From positions 1 to 60,158 of the forward strand of contig JAFZOL010000057.1 in assembly GCA_017550625.1 (NCBI GenBank): a stretch of 60,158 nucleotides of DNA. The letters are read 5' to 3'. Each line of letters starts with the position of its first letter. The first letter of the stretch is position 1. The DNA comes from Clostridia bacterium (lineage in GTDB: Bacteria > Bacillota > Clostridia > Oscillospirales > Acutalibacteraceae). A program made the translations under genes and the position numbers. Shown here one piece after another: positions 58,120 through 60,158 of this stretch. The notes under the pieces are model-generated. The model was not told where the DNA came from. It made no database searches and saw only the letters and a program-made list of their open reading frames with translations.

Positions 58120-58602
58120 ATGACGAAATATCGCATTCTTGAGATCGCCCGGCTCATCCCCGTGCTGGCGGTCGTCATATTCTGGGCGGTGTCGTGCTCC
58201 GGCAATCGCGTGAGCAAAACGCCGTTTGAAGAAGTGAAGCAGGCGGTCGCCGAAGCGAGCGTTTCGCCGTCCATGCAGGACGGCGACGACGCGGCCGTCC
58301 GCCGCCTCTACGGCCTTGACCCCGCCGATTACGAGGGCGTATACCTCCGCTGGCCCCTGTCGAACATGGACGCCGAGGAGCTGCTGCTGATTAAACTGTC
58401 CGACGTGTCGCAGGGCGCCGCCGTGAAGCAGGCGGTCGTTTCGCGCGTGGACGCGCAGAAAAAGAGCTTCGACGGCTACGGCGTGACGCAGTTCGACCTG
58501 CTTGAGAACCACTGTGTGATCGAGGTGCGCGGCAACTACGTGCTCTTCGTCGTCGGTGAGGACGCCGAAGCCGTGCGGCAGGCGTTCCTCTCGGCGCTGT
58601 AA
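58120..58602 (+). CDS. DUF4358 exported protein
   Basis: The 160-aa protein begins with a membrane or lipoprotein-like helix (RLIPVLAVVIFWAVSC), in which SC could be a lipid site with a poor lipobox. A DUF4358 domain follows: LYGLDPADYEGVYLRW, AEELLLIKLSDVSQGAAVKQAVVSRVDAQKKSFDGYG, VIEVRGNYVLFVVGEDAEAVRQAFL. The function is unknown; the family often sits beside SGNH and MBOAT genes in Clostridia. The start at 58120 has AAGGAG upstream, ten nt after the SGNH stop. Confidence 0.85.
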   Translation: MTKYRILEIARLIPVLAVVIFWAVSCSGNRVSKTPFEEVKQAVAEASVSPSMQDGDDAAVRRLYGLDPADYEGVYLRWPLSNMDAEELLLIKLSDVSQGAAVKQAVVSRVDAQKKSFDGYGVTQFDLLENHCVIEVRGNYVLFVVGEDAEAVRQAFLSAL

Positions 58603-58616
58603 GGGAGGGCAATACG

Positions 58617-59975
58617 ATGGCGTTCCAGCAACTGATTTTCACGCTCCTGATTCTGCCGCTCGCGGTGATTTTGTTCCGCTTTTTGCCGGCGCGTTTGCGC
58701 AAACCGGCGCTTCTGATCCTGAGCGTATTCTACATCGTGTGGGGCAGCGCGGCCGACCTGTTTTACGTCGCGTGCGCGATCGCGTTCAACTACCTCACGG
58801 CGATGCTGTTCACCGGCCTCAAAAAGGACGGTTATGTCAATTACGCGCGCGTCACGTTCATCACGGGCGTCGCGCTGGACCTCGGGTTCCTGGCCTTTTT
58901 CAAATACATCAACGTCTGGGCGGGCAGCCCCCTGCCCGTGCCCGTGGGCGTGTCTTTCTTCACGTTTTCGCTGTTGTCGTTCCTTGCGGACCTCTACCGC
59001 GGGCGCGAAACGCTGCCCAATTTCCTCGATTTCTCGCTGTTTGTCACCTTCTTCCCGAAATTCACGAGCGGCCCGATCGTGCGTTTTGTTGACTTCACGA
59101 AGCAGCTCTCCGAAATGGAGGTCACGCGCGAAAAGACCGAAGAGGGCGCCTGTCTTTATCTCACGGGCCTTGCCAAAAAGGTCCTGCTGGCGGACGGCCT
59201 CACGGTCCTCTTCACCGCCGCGTCGACCGCCGCCGCGCCGTCCGCGCTGCTCGCTTGGGGCGGGGCGCTGGCGTATACGTTCCTTCTCTATTTCGATTTC
59301 TCGGGCTATTCCGACATGGCGCTCGGCGTCGGGCGGATGCTCGGCGTCACGATGGCCGAAAACTTCCGCTATCCTTACGTCAGCCTCTCGGTGTCCGATT
59401 TCTGGCGGCGCTGGCACATCAGCCTCGGCGCGTTCTTCCGCGAATACGTCTATATCCCGCTCGGCGGCAACCGCAAGGGCGCGCGCCGCACGGTGCTCAA
59501 CCTTCTCGTCGTGTGGATCCTCACGGGCGTGTGGCACGGCAGCACCCTCGCCTTCGTCGCGTGGGGGCTCTGGCATTTTCTGTGGATCGCCGCGGAGAAA
59601 TACCTCTTCAAGAAAAAGCTCGATAAGATCCCGCCCGTTCTTCGCATCGCGGGCACCTTCCTGATCGCGCTGACCGGCTGGGTGTTCTTCTTCTCGGGCT
59701 CGCTCATCGGCAGCTTTAAGTACCTCGGCGCGATGCTCGGGATCGGCGCGGGCACCGACCCCGGCGCCTACGCCGTCCTGACCGCCCTTCCGCTGCTGCT
59801 CATTTCGGCGTTCGCCGCCCTGCCCGTCGGCAAAGAGCTCGCCGGCCGCCTCGAGCAGCGCCTCCCGAAGGCGTACCCCTATATCAAAGTCGCGTATTTC
59901 GCGTGCCTGCTGCTTCTGAGCGTCGCCGCCATGGTCGGCAGCACCTACACCTCATTCCTTTACGCGGGCTTCTAA
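58617..59975 (+). CDS. MBOAT O-acyltransferase (AlgI/DltB-like)
   Basis: The 452-aa protein has about 10-12 membrane helices and MBOAT motifs: PVGVSFFTFSLLSFLADLYRG, FPKFTSGPIVRF, DFSGYSDMALGVGRMLG, FWRRWHISLGAFFREYVYIPLGGN and LTGVWHGSTLAFVAWGLWH. The likely catalytic histidine is near residue 307. By family it carries acyl groups from the cytosol across the membrane to an SGNH partner that modifies a polysaccharide, teichoic acid or peptidoglycan. AAGGGAGG precedes the ATG, 14 nt after the DUF4358 gene. Confidence 0.93.
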   Translation: MAFQQLIFTLLILPLAVILFRFLPARLRKPALLILSVFYIVWGSAADLFYVACAIAFNYLTAMLFTGLKKDGYVNYARVTFITGVALDLGFLAFFKYINVWAGSPLPVPVGVSFFTFSLLSFLADLYRGRETLPNFLDFSLFVTFFPKFTSGPIVRFVDFTKQLSEMEVTREKTEEGACLYLTGLAKKVLLADGLTVLFTAASTAAAPSALLAWGGALAYTFLLYFDFSGYSDMALGVGRMLGVTMAENFRYPYVSLSVSDFWRRWHISLGAFFREYVYIPLGGNRKGARRTVLNLLVVWILTGVWHGSTLAFVAWGLWHFLWIAAEKYLFKKKLDKIPPVLRIAGTFLIALTGWVFFFSGSLIGSFKYLGAMLGIGAGTDPGAYAVLTALPLLLISAFAALPVGKELAGRLEQRLPKAYPYIKVAYFACLLLLSVAAMVGSTYTSFLYAGF

Positions 59976-59988
59976 GGAGGGCGAGAAC

Positions 59989-60158
59989 ATGGATAAAAAC
60001 GAATATTCCGGTCTCTTCCGCCCCGAAAACGGCGACGGGATGAAACTCATGTCGGACGACGTGTTCGGCGCGCCGAAGGCCGCCCGCCCGTCCGCGCCCG
60101 CGCCCGAACCGCGCCCGCGTCCTGCTGCCCGCGCAGCGGAAAAGCCCGCGCCCGCGCC
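59989..60158 (+). CDS. Start of an unidentified gene, cut by the window end
   Basis: Fifty-six codons are visible: MDKNEYSGLFRPENGDGMKL, then a Pro/Ala/Arg-rich low-complexity stretch (RPSAPAPEPRPRPAARAAEKPAPA). AAGGAGGG precedes the ATG, 13 nt after the MBOAT stop, so it belongs to the same operon. A basic proline-rich cytosolic head before a membrane protein is common; a DHHW or other SGNH partner would fit the place, but nothing visible proves it. Confidence 0.7.
   Translation, partial: MDKNEYSGLFRPENGDGMKLMSDDVFGAPKAARPSAPAPEPRPRPAARAAEKPAPA

Overview
This 60 kb window looks like a chromosomal contig from a GC-rich, anaerobic, endospore-forming member of the Clostridia, probably a gut lineage near Oscillospirales or Christensenellales. 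The reasons are a spoIIIA sporulation cluster, two T-box leaders, a yybP-ykoY-type leader, dockerin-like modules, Gram-positive secretion signals, near-consensus SigA promoters with 17-nt spacers and strong GGAGG ribosome sites. No rRNA or tRNA gene, integrase, transposase, phage gene or CRISPR array was seen. The taxonomic call is inference; no database was searched.

Layout. 1-5.1 kb (minus): a type IIA P-type ATPase, cut by the window edge, behind a yybP-ykoY-like (Mn2+) riboswitch; then the potassium uptake pair trkA-trkH. 5.1-15.9 kb: secreted or surface enzymes (alkaline phosphatase, membrane-anchored metallophosphoesterase, PHP-domain protein), an (alpha/alpha)6 glycoside hydrolase, a LUD protein and a 1354-aa secreted protein ending in a dockerin-like pair. 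15.9-20.5 kb: a repeat-rich spacer, a DUF6935-like gene, a 38-aa Cys/Gly/Asn peptide, hinT, and alaS under an Ala T-box. 20.5-26.5 kb: a secreted CHAP-like protein with a dockerin-like module, a sugar transferase, and spoIIIAC-AD-AE-AF-AG-AH starting at AC. AH and a DUF1292 gene are separated from the rest by REP-like elements and bracketed by an inverted repeat. 26.6-28.5 kb: two tandem Lgt-like membrane proteins.

28.8-45.1 kb is dominated by two adjacent giant secreted paralogues (3082 and about 2174 aa). Both share a helical N-terminal region, a roughly 440-470-aa repeat module (four copies versus two), a near-identical C-terminal domain and an aromatic/basic C-terminal tail. I recognise no family for them; they are the best candidate for something undescribed. 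45.2-47.5 kb: a Trp T-box with two consecutive terminators before a stand-alone trpB2, then a gene-poor spacer with convergent promoters and two structured RNA candidates. 47.5-51.7 kb: a MarR regulator with a heterodimeric ABC exporter. 51.8-55.6 kb: a secreted metallophosphoesterase, larB, larE and a DUF3842 gene. 55.7-60.2 kb: an envelope operon of NlpC/P60-like lipoprotein, SGNH hydrolase, DUF4358 protein, MBOAT acyltransferase and a truncated last gene, plausibly for acylating a surface polymer.

Common themes: many exported proteins, including four likely phosphoesterases; metal handling (Mn2+ export, nickel-pincer cofactor); and RNA-level control. Start codons were chosen from ribosome binding sites and signal peptides and often differ from the longest open frame.
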